Shown in pieces: positions 17,788 to 27,692 of a stretch of 64,000 nucleotides of DNA. This DNA comes from Sphingopyxis sp. JAI108 (GTDB lineage: Bacteria > Pseudomonadota > Alphaproteobacteria > Sphingomonadales > Sphingomonadaceae). Location of the stretch: positions 868,001-932,000 of the forward strand of contig NZ_JACCCJ010000001.1 of NCBI RefSeq assembly GCF_013410105.1. Direction: 5' to 3'. Made by a program: the position numbers and the translations under genes. Position 1 is the stretch's first letter; each line of letters starts with the position of its first letter. A model generated the notes under the pieces. That model saw only the letters and a list, made by a program, of their open reading frames with translations. It was not told the DNA's origin and did not search any database.

Positions 17788-18648
17788 ATGTCCACCCTGT
17801 CCGAACTCGTCCGCGAAGAACTCGGGGGACCCGTCGAACCGCGCGTCGCCGCGATGGCGGCGGCGCTCGCCGCCCAATATCCGGGCAGCGCGCGCGCGGT
17901 GCTCTTTTATGGCAGTTGCCTGCGCGAAAGCGAGCTAGACGGGCTGATGCTCGATTTCTATCTGATCGTTTCCGACTATGGCGACGCCTATCCGAAACGC
18001 TGGATGGCCGCGGCGAACCGGCTGATTCCGCCCAATGTCTTTCCGTTTCAGCACGGCGGGCTGATCGCGAAATATGCGGTGCTGAGCGAAGCCGATTTCG
18101 ACCGGCTGAACGGACCCGAGACGCGCAACGTGTCGGTGTGGGCGCGTTTCGCCCAGCCGTCGCGGCTCGCCTGGGCAGTCGACGATACCGCGCGCGACCG
18201 CGCCGTCGCGGCGGTATCGCGCGCCGCGCCGACCTTGCTCGCGGCGGCGGGCCGGGTCGATGGCGAAGCGTCGCTCGACTGGTGGCGCCGCGCCTTTTCC
18301 TTGACCTATTCGGTCGAGCTGCGCGCCGAACGCTCCGGCCGCGCGCAGTCGGTCGTCGATGCCGATGCTGCCCGTTACGAACGATTCGGTGCACCCGCGA
18401 TCGTGGCGATCCCGAAGAGCGCGCGCGCCGGAGGATGGGCGCGCCGGCGGCTCGAAGGCAAGCTGCTCAGCGTCGCCCGGCTCGCCAAGGCGAGCCTGAC
18501 CTATGCCGGGGGGATCGATTATCTGGCGTGGAAGATCAATCGCCACGCCGGGACCAAGATCGAAATCAAGCCGTGGCAGCGCCGCTGGCCGCTCGTCGCG
18601 GCGCTGACGCTTGTGCCGCGTCTGATCCGGGGCGGCGCGATCCGCTGA
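17788..18648 (+). CDS. Nucleotidyltransferase-like protein linked to lipid kinase
   Basis: 286 residues, no signal peptide. The segment V-L-F-Y-G-S-C-L-R-E (Gly-Ser at 42-43) followed 13 residues later by D-F-Y-L-I-V (Asp56) is the G-S-x(n)-D pattern of the nucleotidyltransferase superfamily, and the overall arrangement recalls Tam41-type CDP-diacylglycerol synthases. The C-terminal region is basic and hydrophobic (R-R-W-P-L-V-A-A-L-T-L-V), which could touch the membrane. Together with the adjacent lipid kinase it might activate a phospholipid with CTP. That function is inference; only the motif and the neighbourhood are seen. Confidence 0.6.
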   Translation: MSTLSELVREELGGPVEPRVAAMAAALAAQYPGSARAVLFYGSCLRESELDGLMLDFYLIVSDYGDAYPKRWMAAANRLIPPNVFPFQHGGLIAKYAVLSEADFDRLNGPETRNVSVWARFAQPSRLAWAVDDTARDRAVAAVSRAAPTLLAAAGRVDGEASLDWWRRAFSLTYSVELRAERSGRAQSVVDADAARYERFGAPAIVAIPKSARAGGWARRRLEGKLLSVARLAKASLTYAGGIDYLAWKINRHAGTKIEIKPWQRRWPLVAALTLVPRLIRGGAIR

Positions 18649-18669
18649 GGAGTCAGCGACCCGAAAGGC

Positions 18670-20652
18670 TCAACTCGCCAGCCGCTGACCGTCGGGCCGA
18701 TGCTCGCCGCTCCGCCGGATTGCCTGGTCGAGCGCGCTGAGCGTGAAGGGTTTGCGCAGCACGTCATGGTCGCCGAAGGCGGCGTCCTCGCTGGCATCGC
18801 CCGCATAGCCGGTCACGAACAGCACCGACAGTTCGGGCCAGCGCTGTTTCAATCGCGCGACCATTTCGGGGCCGGTGAGTTCGGGCATCAGCACGTCGGA
18901 GAGGATCAGGTCGAAACCGCCGCGGCCTTCGGCCAGCCGTCCTTCGACCAGGGCCTCGGCCTCCATTGGATTGCCACACGCGACCGCGGTATGGCCGAGC
19001 TCGCTGACCGCATCGACCGTCGCGGCCAGGACGCGCGCGTCGTCCTCGACCACCAGAATGCTGAGTGCGTCGGCGGGCGTCGCGGGCGCGGCGGCATCGC
19101 CCGGGGCCGTGTCGTCCACGGTGTCGGCCAACGGTTTTGCGATGGGCAGCAGCATGGCGACGCTCGTGCCTTCGCCCTCGGTCGACGAAATCTGCACCTC
19201 GCCGCCCGACTGGCGGCAGAAGGCGAAGACCTGGCTCATGCCGAGCCCGGTGCCCTGGCCCGCAGGCTTGGTGGTGTAAAAGGGATCGAAGACGCGCTCG
19301 AGAACTTCGGGCGACATGCCGCAGCCGGTGTCGATCACCTGCACCGCGAGCGCCGCCGCCATGCCTTCGCGGTCGCCCTGCGTGCGGATCGTGAGCGATC
19401 CATGGCCGTTCATCGCGTCGCGCGCATTGACCGCCAGATTGAGCAGGGCGTTTTCGAATTGTTGCCGGTCGATCCAGCAGGCGCGGCCTTCGGCCTGAAG
19501 ATCGAGCGTCAACGCGATCCGGTCGCCGATCGTGCGCTCGATCAATTGCGCAAAGCTTGCGATGCATTCGTCGATCGGGGTCATTTCGGGCCGCGCGGGC
19601 TCCGACCGGGCGAAGGTCAGCAGGCGCCGCGTCAGGTCGGCGGCGCGATTGGCGCCGTCGAGCGCGTTGGCGAGGTGGCGCTGCGCCTTTTCGGGCGTAT
19701 CGGGAAGCCAGCGCTGCGCAAGCTCCAGGCCGCCGACGACGACCGCCAACATATTGTTGAAATCATGCGCGATGCCGCCGGTCAGCTGGCCGACGGCCTC
19801 CATTTTCTGTGCCTGACGCAGCTGCGCCTCCGCGGCTTCGCGGTCGGTCATTTCGCTGCGCAGCGCCGCGTTCGCATGGGCGAGCTCGGCGGTGCGCTCC
19901 TCGACCGCCGCTTCAAGCTGCGCGGCGCGATCGCTTTCGACCAGCTGCTCGCGCCGCGCGAGGCGCCGTTCCGTCTCCGCGCGAATCAACGAGAATGTCG
20001 CGCCGATCGCGATGACCGCCGCAGCCGCGCCGAGCAGCGAAAAGAGCAGGATCGCCTGGTTGAGGCTGGCGCGATCGGCGGCCGCCAACCGGTTGCGGTC
20101 GCTGAGCAGGGCGCGCTCGTTGGCGATGATTTCGGAAAGCAGCTTGTCGATCCGGCCCAGCCCCTCGCCCTTGCCGGCCGCGTAAAATTTGGAAATGGCG
20201 GCGACGGTCTGGTTGTAATTGGCGCTCAGTGCGGCATCGCCGAGTTGCTCGCCGCGGCTGTCCATCTCGCGCGTCAGTTGTTCGACCAGCGCCATCTGTT
20301 TCGGATTGTCGCGCACGTTGCGCTGCAGCCGCGCCATGAACTGGCGCGCGCGGCCCCACTGATATTCATAGATGCGCCCGTCCTCTTTCTGCAGCCCGAC
20401 CGCGAAGCGGCCGAGCGCCGCTTCGGCGCGCGCGATAGCGGCATCGACCGATCGGGTCTGCGAAATGACTTCCATGCTCTGCGTTTGCCAGCCGAGCGAG
20501 CGGTCGTAATTGTCGTTGGCGCGGGCGAGCAGAAGGACGAGCGCTCCGACCACACCGGTCAGGATCGCGCCGAGGACGATCGTCGACCAGAAGCGAATAC
20601 GCTCCCGCCGGCCGTCATTTTCGCTTTCGATATCCCGCTCGAACACGCGCAT
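18670..20652 (-). CDS. Hybrid sensor histidine kinase with C-terminal receiver
   Basis: 660 residues. Transmembrane helices at about 21-43 and 200-223 bracket a 155-residue periplasmic helical sensor (CHASE3-like). A coiled-coil (240-285) leads to HisKA with the phospho-acceptor His at 296 (G-G-I-A-H-D-F-N-N-M-L), then HATPase with N-box (N-L-A-V-N-A-R-D-A-M), G1 (D-T-G-C-G-M) and G2 (G-Q-G-T-G-L-G-M-S). The C-terminal receiver has Asp586 (L-I-L-S-D-V-L-M-P). This H-box is the ordinary HisKA type, not the HWE/HisKA_2 type of PhyR kinases. It follows spt on the same strand after a 96-base gap; no response regulator is adjacent. Confidence 0.9.
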   Translation of the reverse strand: MRVFERDIESENDGRRERIRFWSTIVLGAILTGVVGALVLLLARANDNYDRSLGWQTQSMEVISQTRSVDAAIARAEAALGRFAVGLQKEDGRIYEYQWGRARQFMARLQRNVRDNPKQMALVEQLTREMDSRGEQLGDAALSANYNQTVAAISKFYAAGKGEGLGRIDKLLSEIIANERALLSDRNRLAAADRASLNQAILLFSLLGAAAAVIAIGATFSLIRAETERRLARREQLVESDRAAQLEAAVEERTAELAHANAALRSEMTDREAAEAQLRQAQKMEAVGQLTGGIAHDFNNMLAVVVGGLELAQRWLPDTPEKAQRHLANALDGANRAADLTRRLLTFARSEPARPEMTPIDECIASFAQLIERTIGDRIALTLDLQAEGRACWIDRQQFENALLNLAVNARDAMNGHGSLTIRTQGDREGMAAALAVQVIDTGCGMSPEVLERVFDPFYTTKPAGQGTGLGMSQVFAFCRQSGGEVQISSTEGEGTSVAMLLPIAKPLADTVDDTAPGDAAAPATPADALSILVVEDDARVLAATVDAVSELGHTAVACGNPMEAEALVEGRLAEGRGGFDLILSDVLMPELTGPEMVARLKQRWPELSVLFVTGYAGDASEDAAFGDHDVLRKPFTLSALDQAIRRSGEHRPDGQRLAS

Positions 20653-20748
20653 CTCTTACCGGACAAGCGGTGCGTCGCAAAGCACCGAAGGCCGCGCGGG
20701 TTCAATTCGCCCCGAAAAGGAATCCGCTGGTCGCCGCGCCGGCTCGCT

Positions 20749-21951
20749 TCAGCCGATAATGCCGACGCGCTTGCCCGCGCGCTCGAAGCGGCCAAGGATC
20801 TCGCCGACCTGCTCGCTCGAATGTTCGGCGCACAGCGAACAGCGCAGCAATGTCATGCCGGCGGGGGTCGCCGGCGGGCGCGCGAGGTTCACATACAGCC
20901 CCTCTTCGAGCAGCGCTTCCCACATCATCGCGCCCTTTTCGAGGTCGGGCATGATGACCGCGATGATCGCCGACTGCGGTTCTTCGGTGCCGAGCGTGAA
21001 GCCCAGGTCCCTGAGGCCCTTGTGCAGCGTCTTCGAATTTTCCCACAGATGCGCGCGCTTGTTCGATCCGTGCATCAGCTTGCGAATGCTCGTCGCCGCG
21101 GTCGCAACGACGCTGGGGGGCAGCGAGGCGGTGAAGACGTAGGGGCGGCAGACGAGCCGCATGATCTCGAACTTCGGATGGTTCGACACGCAGAAGCCGC
21201 CGACGGTGCCGACGCTCTTCGAAAAGGTGCCGATGATGAAGTCGACGTCGTCGATCACGCCCTGCGCCTCGGCAACGCCGCGGCCATGTTCGCCGATGAA
21301 GCCCATCGAGTGCGCCTCGTCGACCAGTACCATCGCGCCATTTTCCTTGGCCACACGGACCATTTCCTTCAGCGGCGCGATATCGCCGAGCATCGAATAG
21401 ACGCCCTCGAGCACGACAAGCTTGCCGGCTTCTGCGGGCAGGCGCTTCAGCCGCTTTTCGAGGGCCTCGATATCATTGTGGCGGAAGGCGACGATTTCGG
21501 CGTCGCCCATCTTGCACCCGTCATAGATCGAGGCATGGCTGTCGATGTCGAGGATGACATAGTCGCCTTTGCCCGCGATCGTCGAAATGATGCCGAGGTT
21601 CGCCTGATAGCCGGTCGAAAACACCATGGCATGATCCATGGCGTAAAACTCTTTCAGCGCCTCTTCGCACTCCTTGTGGCCCTGATAGGTGCCGTTGAGG
21701 ACGCGGCTGCCGGTAGTGCCGCTGCCGAACTTGTCGAGCGCGTCCTTGCCCGCGGCGATGACATCCTCGTCGAAGGTCATGCCCATATAATTATAGGTGC
21801 CGAGCAGGATCGTCTCGCGCCCGTTGCAGATCGCGACGGTCGGCGAGACCACCTTTTCCATCACGAGGCTGAAGGGGTCGGTGACGCCCGTCGCGAGCAA
21901 TGCCTCGCGCTGCTGGATCAGCGGGTCGAATTTGGAGAAGAGGTCGGTCAT
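20749..21951 (-). CDS. spt: Serine palmitoyltransferase, soluble bacterial homodimer type
   Basis: Condenses L-serine with an acyl thioester to 3-ketodihydrosphingosine, the first step of sphingolipid synthesis, using PLP. The 400-residue protein has the Schiff-base Lys at 245 (T-F-S-K-S-V-G), Asp211 and His214 (V-D-E-A-H) and His139 (D-S-H-A). All four lie exactly 20 below the Sphingomonas paucimobilis enzyme (K265, D231, H234, H159), which makes SPT far more likely than the related AONS or KBL. The acyl carrier protein gene lies 94 bases upstream, past a hairpin repeat. The shorter N-terminus relative to the 420-residue enzyme appears genuine because upstream sequence is the repeat. Confidence 0.96.
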   Translation of the reverse strand: MTDLFSKFDPLIQQREALLATGVTDPFSLVMEKVVSPTVAICNGRETILLGTYNYMGMTFDEDVIAAGKDALDKFGSGTTGSRVLNGTYQGHKECEEALKEFYAMDHAMVFSTGYQANLGIISTIAGKGDYVILDIDSHASIYDGCKMGDAEIVAFRHNDIEALEKRLKRLPAEAGKLVVLEGVYSMLGDIAPLKEMVRVAKENGAMVLVDEAHSMGFIGEHGRGVAEAQGVIDDVDFIIGTFSKSVGTVGGFCVSNHPKFEIMRLVCRPYVFTASLPPSVVATAATSIRKLMHGSNKRAHLWENSKTLHKGLRDLGFTLGTEEPQSAIIAVIMPDLEKGAMMWEALLEEGLYVNLARPPATPAGMTLLRCSLCAEHSSEQVGEILGRFERAGKRVGIIG

Positions 21952-21968
21952 TCGGGTTCTTCCGTGCG

Positions 21969-22034
21969 CCCCGGCGAAAGCCGGGGTCCAGATAGGTTGC
22001 GCTACGCCGCGATAGACCCCGGCTTTCGCCGGGG
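21969..22034. repeat. Inverted repeat between acyl carrier protein and spt genes
   Basis: CCCCGGCGAAAGCCGGGGTC (21969-21988) and its perfect complement (22015-22034) form two facing units; each unit can also fold on itself (CCCCGGC/GCCGGGG). The same unit recurs near 37252-37277. As it sits within a probable transcript it may lower expression of spt relative to the carrier protein gene or protect the RNA end. Confidence 0.9.
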
Positions 22035-22045
22035 AACACGCCCGG

Positions 22046-22282
22046 TCAGGCCTTCAGCTTCTCGACCGCGGCGACCAGCTGGCCGACATTTTCGATCTCG
22101 GCCTGCATGTTCATGCTGATGATGATGTCAAACGTGTCCTCGACTTCGGCAACGAAATCCATCACGGTCAGGCTGTCCCATTCGAGGTCGCCGGCAAAGG
22201 TGGTCGCGTCGGTCAGTTCGACGCCCTTCTTGTTGAACGGTTCGATCAGGCCGAAAATCTGGTCGGTGAGGGCGGTGCTCAT
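22046..22282 (-). CDS. Acyl carrier protein associated with sphingolipid synthesis
   Basis: 78 residues with the phosphopantetheine attachment site W-D-S-L-T at Ser37, flanked by the acidic helix expected of an ACP (D-F-V-A-E-V-E-D-T-F). In Caulobacter a dedicated ACP (AcpR) sits beside spt and presents the acyl chain; the same adjacency holds here, on the same strand and directly upstream. It differs from the housekeeping AcpP, for which D-S-L-D-x-V-E would be expected. The start ATG at 22282 was chosen because the upstream frame is not ACP-like. This is a small gene easily missed within longer open frames. Confidence 0.88.
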   Translation of the reverse strand: MSTALTDQIFGLIEPFNKKGVELTDATTFAGDLEWDSLTVMDFVAEVEDTFDIIISMNMQAEIENVGQLVAAVEKLKA

Positions 22283-22433
22283 TTTATGCGTCCCATACAG
22301 GAATAAGAATGCGCGCGGGCATGCCGCGATGATGTGCGATTGGCAAGCGAATGCGGCGGGAACAGGGCAGCATCTTGCCGAGAAACGCGCGGCGTGCCAT
22401 CGCTGTGGCGGGTCGAAGACGAGGGACAGGCCG

Positions 22434-22994
22434 ATGCCAGACGATCCGAAGCCAGCACCGGGCGCGGCCTTTCCGCCCAACGCCGTGCATCTGGTGCGCA
22501 CGACGCAGCAGATCACGATGCAATTGTCGCAGATGGCCGACCAGAAGGCATCGATCCTGATGGGCGCGACATTTGTCGTTTTCACGCTCGCCATCGGGCA
22601 GGCGCGCGCCGGGGCGGGCGCGCTCGCGATGCCGCTGACCATCCTCGCGACCTTTTCCTTCCTGTCGGCGCTGCTCGCCGTTTCGGCGGTGCTGCCGCGC
22701 GTGGGAAAAGCGCCGCCGGTCGTCTACAAGGACGGCAAGGACCATAGCAACATCCTCTTCTTCGGCCGCTTTTCGCAGATGGATGAGGATGACTATATCG
22801 CGGCGGTGAAGTCGCGGCTGCGCAGCGAGGAAGACATTTACGAGACGATGCTGCGCGATACCTATCAGAACGGCATTGTCCTCGCGCGGCGCAAATATCG
22901 CTATCTCGCCTATGCCTACCGGCTGTTCGTCGCGGGGTTGACGTTGACCTTTGTCGCCTTCGGGGTCGAGATGGCGACGATGTGGGGTGGGTGA
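22434..22994 (+). CDS. Pycsar-effector-like (PycTM/DUF5706) membrane protein
   Basis: 186 residues. Opens with a polar stretch and the family-like helix T-T-Q-Q-I-T-M-Q-L-S-Q-M-A-D-Q-K-A-S-I-L-M, then hydrophobic segments at about 41-58, 63-85 and 155-180, separated by a charged cytoplasmic region with F-F-G-R-F and Y-E-T-M-L-R-D-T-Y-Q-N-G. This pattern matches the transmembrane effector of pyrimidine cyclase (Pycsar) antiphage systems. No cyclase gene adjoins it, so this copy is solitary; many chromosomal members may serve a non-defence role. It is divergent from the acyl carrier protein gene. Confidence 0.72.
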   Translation: MPDDPKPAPGAAFPPNAVHLVRTTQQITMQLSQMADQKASILMGATFVVFTLAIGQARAGAGALAMPLTILATFSFLSALLAVSAVLPRVGKAPPVVYKDGKDHSNILFFGRFSQMDEDDYIAAVKSRLRSEEDIYETMLRDTYQNGIVLARRKYRYLAYAYRLFVAGLTLTFVAFGVEMATMWGG

Positions 22995-23102
22995 ACATAG
23001 AGATCATCGCTGTTGCCTTTCTGCCACCCCGACCGAATAAATGATCCGCTAAAAATCATCCGGTATTGAACGCCTATATCCCTGCGCCTATCCGGGCCGG
23101 CT

Positions 23103-24512
23103 ATGCTTCAGCAAGCCACCCCTTTGGCCGCGGATCGTTCGCGGGGCTTTCGCGCCGAATTTCGCGCGACGCTGGCGCTCGCCTGGCCGCTCGTCCTCAC
23201 CAATCTGACCATGTCGCTCATCGGTGCCACCGACGTACTGATGGTCGGCTGGCTGGGGCCGACCGAGCTGGCGGCTGCCTCGCTCGGGTTCAACCTGTCG
23301 ATGCTGCTCGCCATTTTCGGCATGGGGCTGGTGGCCGGCGCGTCGCCGCTGATGGCGAGCGAGATCGGGCGCCGGGCGCATTCGGTGCGCGATATCCGCC
23401 GGACCTTTCGCCAGACGCTTTGGCTCGTGGCGCTGCTGTCGGTGCCGATGCTGCTGATCCTCTGGAACACCGGCGCCATATTGCTGCTGCTGGGGCAGAA
23501 TGCCACACTCTCCGCGCTCGCGCAGGAATATGTCCGCATCTACATGTGGTCGATCCCGCTGTTCCTCGCAACGCTGGCGTTCCGCAACTTTCTCGCTGCG
23601 CTCGAACGGCCGATGTGGTCGCTCGTCGTCGGGGTTGTCGGCGTGCTCGGCAATATCGTCTTCAACTATGCCCTGATCTTCGGCAAGTTCGGCATGCCGG
23701 CGCTCGGCATCGTCGGCGCCGGGGTCGGCAGCGTGCTCACGAATATGGTCATGCTCGCGCTGATGATCGCGGTCGTGTATCGAGAGCGGCGTTTTCGCCG
23801 CTATCACCTGCTCGGCCGTTGGTGGCGCAGCGACTGGCCGCGCTTTGCCGAAATGACACGTATCGGCACGCCGATCGCGATCAGCCACGCCTTCGAGGCC
23901 GGGGTCTTCTCTGCGGCTGTCATGCTGATGGGCTGGATTTCGACGGCGGCGGTCGCGGCGCATGCAGTCGCGCTGCAACTGGCATCGCTGACCTTCATGG
24001 TCCCTATGGGATTGGCGCAGGCGGCAACGGTCCGCGTCGGCATCGGCTATGGCCGCGGCGACGCAGCGCATGTCCGCCGCGCCGGCTGGACCAGCTTTAT
24101 CATGGGCACCGGGTTCATGGCGGCGATGGCGCTGATCATGCTCGCGATCCCCGGCACGCTTGCCGGCCTGTTCATCGATCGAGCCAATCCCGCCAATGCC
24201 GAGGTCGCCGAACTGGCCGTCAGCTTCCTGATCATCGCGGCGCTGTTCCAGGTCGCCGACGGGGCGCAGGTCGTCGCGCAGGGCATGTTGCGCGGTTTGC
24301 ACGACACTTTCGTCCCGATGCTGTTCGCGCTGTTCGGTTACTGGGTGATCGGCATCGGTGTGGGCGCCTGGCTGGCGTTCGAGCGTGACTGGGGCGGGGT
24401 CGGAATCTGGACCGGGCTCGCCACCGGGCTCAGCATCGTCGCGGTGCTGATGCTGTCGCGCTGGATGCAGCGCGAACGGTTGCGGCTGTTGCCGGCAACG
24501 GCGGTCCGCTGA
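23103..24512 (+). CDS. MATE family multidrug efflux transporter
   Basis: 469 residues with twelve predicted hydrophobic helices in two homologous halves, beginning [19 protein letters not shown] hallmarks include D-V-L-M-V-G-W-L-G in the first half and the hinge region before [12 protein letters not shown], which resembles NorM. It should export cationic drugs or dyes in exchange for Na+ or H+. It stands alone, about 145 bases upstream of the groE regulatory region. Confidence 0.92.
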   Translation: MLQQATPLAADRSRGFRAEFRATLALAWPLVLTNLTMSLIGATDVLMVGWLGPTELAAASLGFNLSMLLAIFGMGLVAGASPLMASEIGRRAHSVRDIRRTFRQTLWLVALLSVPMLLILWNTGAILLLLGQNATLSALAQEYVRIYMWSIPLFLATLAFRNFLAALERPMWSLVVGVVGVLGNIVFNYALIFGKFGMPALGIVGAGVGSVLTNMVMLALMIAVVYRERRFRRYHLLGRWWRSDWPRFAEMTRIGTPIAISHAFEAGVFSAAVMLMGWISTAAVAAHAVALQLASLTFMVPMGLAQAATVRVGIGYGRGDAAHVRRAGWTSFIMGTGFMAAMALIMLAIPGTLAGLFIDRANPANAEVAELAVSFLIIAALFQVADGAQVVAQGMLRGLHDTFVPMLFALFGYWVIGIGVGAWLAFERDWGGVGIWTGLATGLSIVAVLMLSRWMQRERLRLLPATAVR

Positions 24513-24621
24513 ACAATATGGGCCGCTGCATCGCGGACCGGACGCGCTTGCCCTTGAAGCCCGGATTTCGCGTCCCATCTGAAAGCGACAACGCGGCATC
24601 GATTTTTTTCCCGCCGCTGCC

Positions 24622-24650
24622 TTGACCCTGCCATATGCCCCGCCCATATG
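24622..24650 (+). promoter_or_regulatory. groESL promoter
   Basis: TTGACC (24622-24627) and CATATG (24645-24650) are 17 bases apart, immediately upstream of the CIRCE operator. The extended C-TTGAC and C-C-CATATG context fits both a housekeeping and an alphaproteobacterial heat-shock sigma (RpoH) promoter, so dual control is plausible. Confidence 0.6.
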
Positions 24651-24657
24651 CCGGCTG

Positions 24658-24684
24658 TTAGCACTCGCGCCCTGTGAGTGCTAA
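24658..24684. promoter_or_regulatory. CIRCE element (HrcA operator)
   Basis: TTAGCACTC (24658-24666), nine-base spacer, GAGTGCTAA (24676-24684): a perfect match to the CIRCE consensus. It overlaps the expected transcription start of groES-groEL, so the HrcA repressor should control the operon. hrcA itself is not in the window. Confidence 0.97.
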
Positions 24685-24716
24685 GCGACATCCATTGCAA
24701 TTCTGGAGGGATATCC

Positions 24717-25004
24717 ATGCAATTTCGTCCGCTGCACGACCGCGTGCTCGTCCGCCGTATCGAAGCCGAAGAAAAGACGGCCGGCGGCATCATCATTCCC
24801 GACACCGCCAAGGAAAAGCCGCAGGAAGGCGAAGTCGTCTCGGTCGGCACCGGTACCCGCGCCGATGACGGCAAGGTCACCCCGCTCGACGTGAAGGCCG
24901 GCGACCGCATCCTGTTCGGCAAATGGTCGGGCACCGAGGTCAAGGTCGACGGCGAAGAGCTGCTGATCATGAAGGAATCGGACATCCTCGGCGTTCTCGC
25001 CTGA
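24717..25004 (+). CDS. groES: Co-chaperonin GroES
   Basis: 95-residue Cpn10 that caps GroEL. The sequence [12 protein letters not shown] is the family start; the mobile loop ([11 protein letters not shown]) contacts GroEL, and the protein ends S-D-I-L-G-V-L. The start at 24717 follows a GGAGGG ribosome site. First gene of the groE operon, 63 bases before groEL, downstream of a CIRCE element. Confidence 0.98.
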   Translation: MQFRPLHDRVLVRRIEAEEKTAGGIIIPDTAKEKPQEGEVVSVGTGTRADDGKVTPLDVKAGDRILFGKWSGTEVKVDGEELLIMKESDILGVLA

Positions 25005-25028
25005 GCGATTTCATCGAATCGAAAGTGA

Positions 25029-26711
<1,683 letters not shown>

Positions 26712-26746
26712 AGTCCAAACCGTTCGGCACTCAGCCAATGAAAAGA

Positions 26747-26778
26747 GGGCCGGGGGAGAAATCCTCCGGCCCTTTTTT
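26747..26778 (+). terminator. Rho-independent terminator of groESL
   Basis: GGGCCGG (26747-26753) pairs with CCGGCCC (26766-26772), with further GGA/TCC pairing inside, followed by TTTTTT. It lies 36 bases after the groEL stop. Confidence 0.92.
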
Positions 26779-26787
26779 ATGGTCCAC

Positions 26788-26892
26788 GTGCCCCTGCGAA
26801 GGCAGGGGCCTATCTCCTGCCGCCGCATTCCCGAGCTATCGATTGCTGAGGGCGACTGGGTCGGCGATGGGCCCCTGCCTTCGCAGGGGCAC
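26788..26892. repeat. Inverted repeat downstream of groEL
   Basis: GTGCCCCTGCGAAGGCAGGG (from 26788) and its perfect complement ending at 26892 face each other 59 bases apart; each 23-base arm also folds on itself (CCCCTGC/GCAGGGG). Same architecture as the repeat at 21969 but a different sequence family. Together with the terminator it fills the groEL to glutaminyl cyclase gap (26712-26942), where I see nothing else. Confidence 0.9.
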
Positions 26893-26942
26893 GGCCGTTC
26901 CCTAATTGCCTGTTCAGGCTATGCGGCATAGCTAGGGCGGCG

Positions 26943-27692
26943 ATGATGTTCGTCCTCGCCTTCGCGCTGCTCGCCGAGCCCGCACCGCCTCCGATCGAGC
27001 GCTGCGGATACCGCATCGTCGAAACCTTCCCGCACGATGCGACCAGCTTCACCCAGGGCCTCTTCTGGGACGAGGGGCATCTTTATGAAGCCACCGGCCA
27101 CTATGGCCGGTCGCGCGTCGCCCGGCTCGACCTCGAGACAGGCAAGGCGTTGGCGCAGTCAAAGCTGCCCGCCGACCAGTTCGGAGAGGGGATCACCCGC
27201 TGGGGCGACCAGATAATTGGCGTCACCTGGCAGGGCGGCGTCGGCAACCGCTGGTCGATCAAGGATTTGAAGCTCCTCGAAACCTTCCAATATGAGGGCG
27301 AGGGCTGGGGCGTGACGATGGTCGAAGGCAGCCTGGTGCTGAGCGACGGGACGCCCGAACTGCGTTTCTTCGATCCGGCAACGATGGCGGAACAGCGGCG
27401 CGTGACCGTCCGTTTCGCCGGTCGGCCGATCGCGATGCTCAACGAGCTCGAAACGATCGACGGTCAGGTGTGGGCGAACGTCTGGATGACCGATTTCATC
27501 GTCCGCATCGATCCTGCGACCGGCAATGTCGTGTCGCTGATCGACCTGTCGACGCTCAAGGCCGACGCGGGGGTCAGCGGCACCGACAGCGTGCTCAACG
27601 GCATCGCGTGGGACGCGGAGGGGAAGCGGCTGTTCGTTACCGGAAAATATTGGCCGACGCTCTACGAAATCGCGCTCGCCGACTGCCGCTAG
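26943..27692 (+). CDS. Glutaminyl-peptide cyclotransferase (plant/bacterial beta-propeller type)
   Basis: 249 residues with a short hydrophobic export signal (M-M-F-V-L-A-F-A-L-L-A). Family blocks: F-T-Q-G-L-F-W-D near 38, E-A-T-G-H-Y-G, G-E-G-W-G-V-T, D-G-T-P-E-L-R-F, N-E-L-E-T-I-D-G-Q-V-W-A-N-V-W and L-N-G-I-A-W-D. These match the five-bladed propeller QC that converts N-terminal glutamine to pyroglutamate, likely in the periplasm. Its stop TAG forms a palindromic CTAG shared with the stop of the convergent DJ-1/PfpI gene. An in-frame alternative start is two codons in. Confidence 0.9.
   Translation: MMFVLAFALLAEPAPPPIERCGYRIVETFPHDATSFTQGLFWDEGHLYEATGHYGRSRVARLDLETGKALAQSKLPADQFGEGITRWGDQIIGVTWQGGVGNRWSIKDLKLLETFQYEGEGWGVTMVEGSLVLSDGTPELRFFDPATMAEQRRVTVRFAGRPIAMLNELETIDGQVWANVWMTDFIVRIDPATGNVVSLIDLSTLKADAGVSGTDSVLNGIAWDAEGKRLFVTGKYWPTLYEIALADCR

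Noticed and set aside
18670..20652. Histidine kinase as the missing PhyR kinase
   Set aside because: Its H-box and N-box are of ordinary HisKA type, and a receiver is attached; PhyR kinases use HWE or HisKA_2 domains.
20749..21951. spt read as 8-amino-7-oxononanoate synthase or KBL
   Set aside because: Catalytic residue spacing matches the Sphingomonas serine palmitoyltransferase with a constant 20-residue offset, and the neighbour is an ACP.
18700..22119. A 1139-codon open frame on the plus strand
   Set aside because: It is antisense to the histidine kinase, spt and the ACP gene, is Arg-rich and has no family features; long antisense frames are expected in high-GC DNA.
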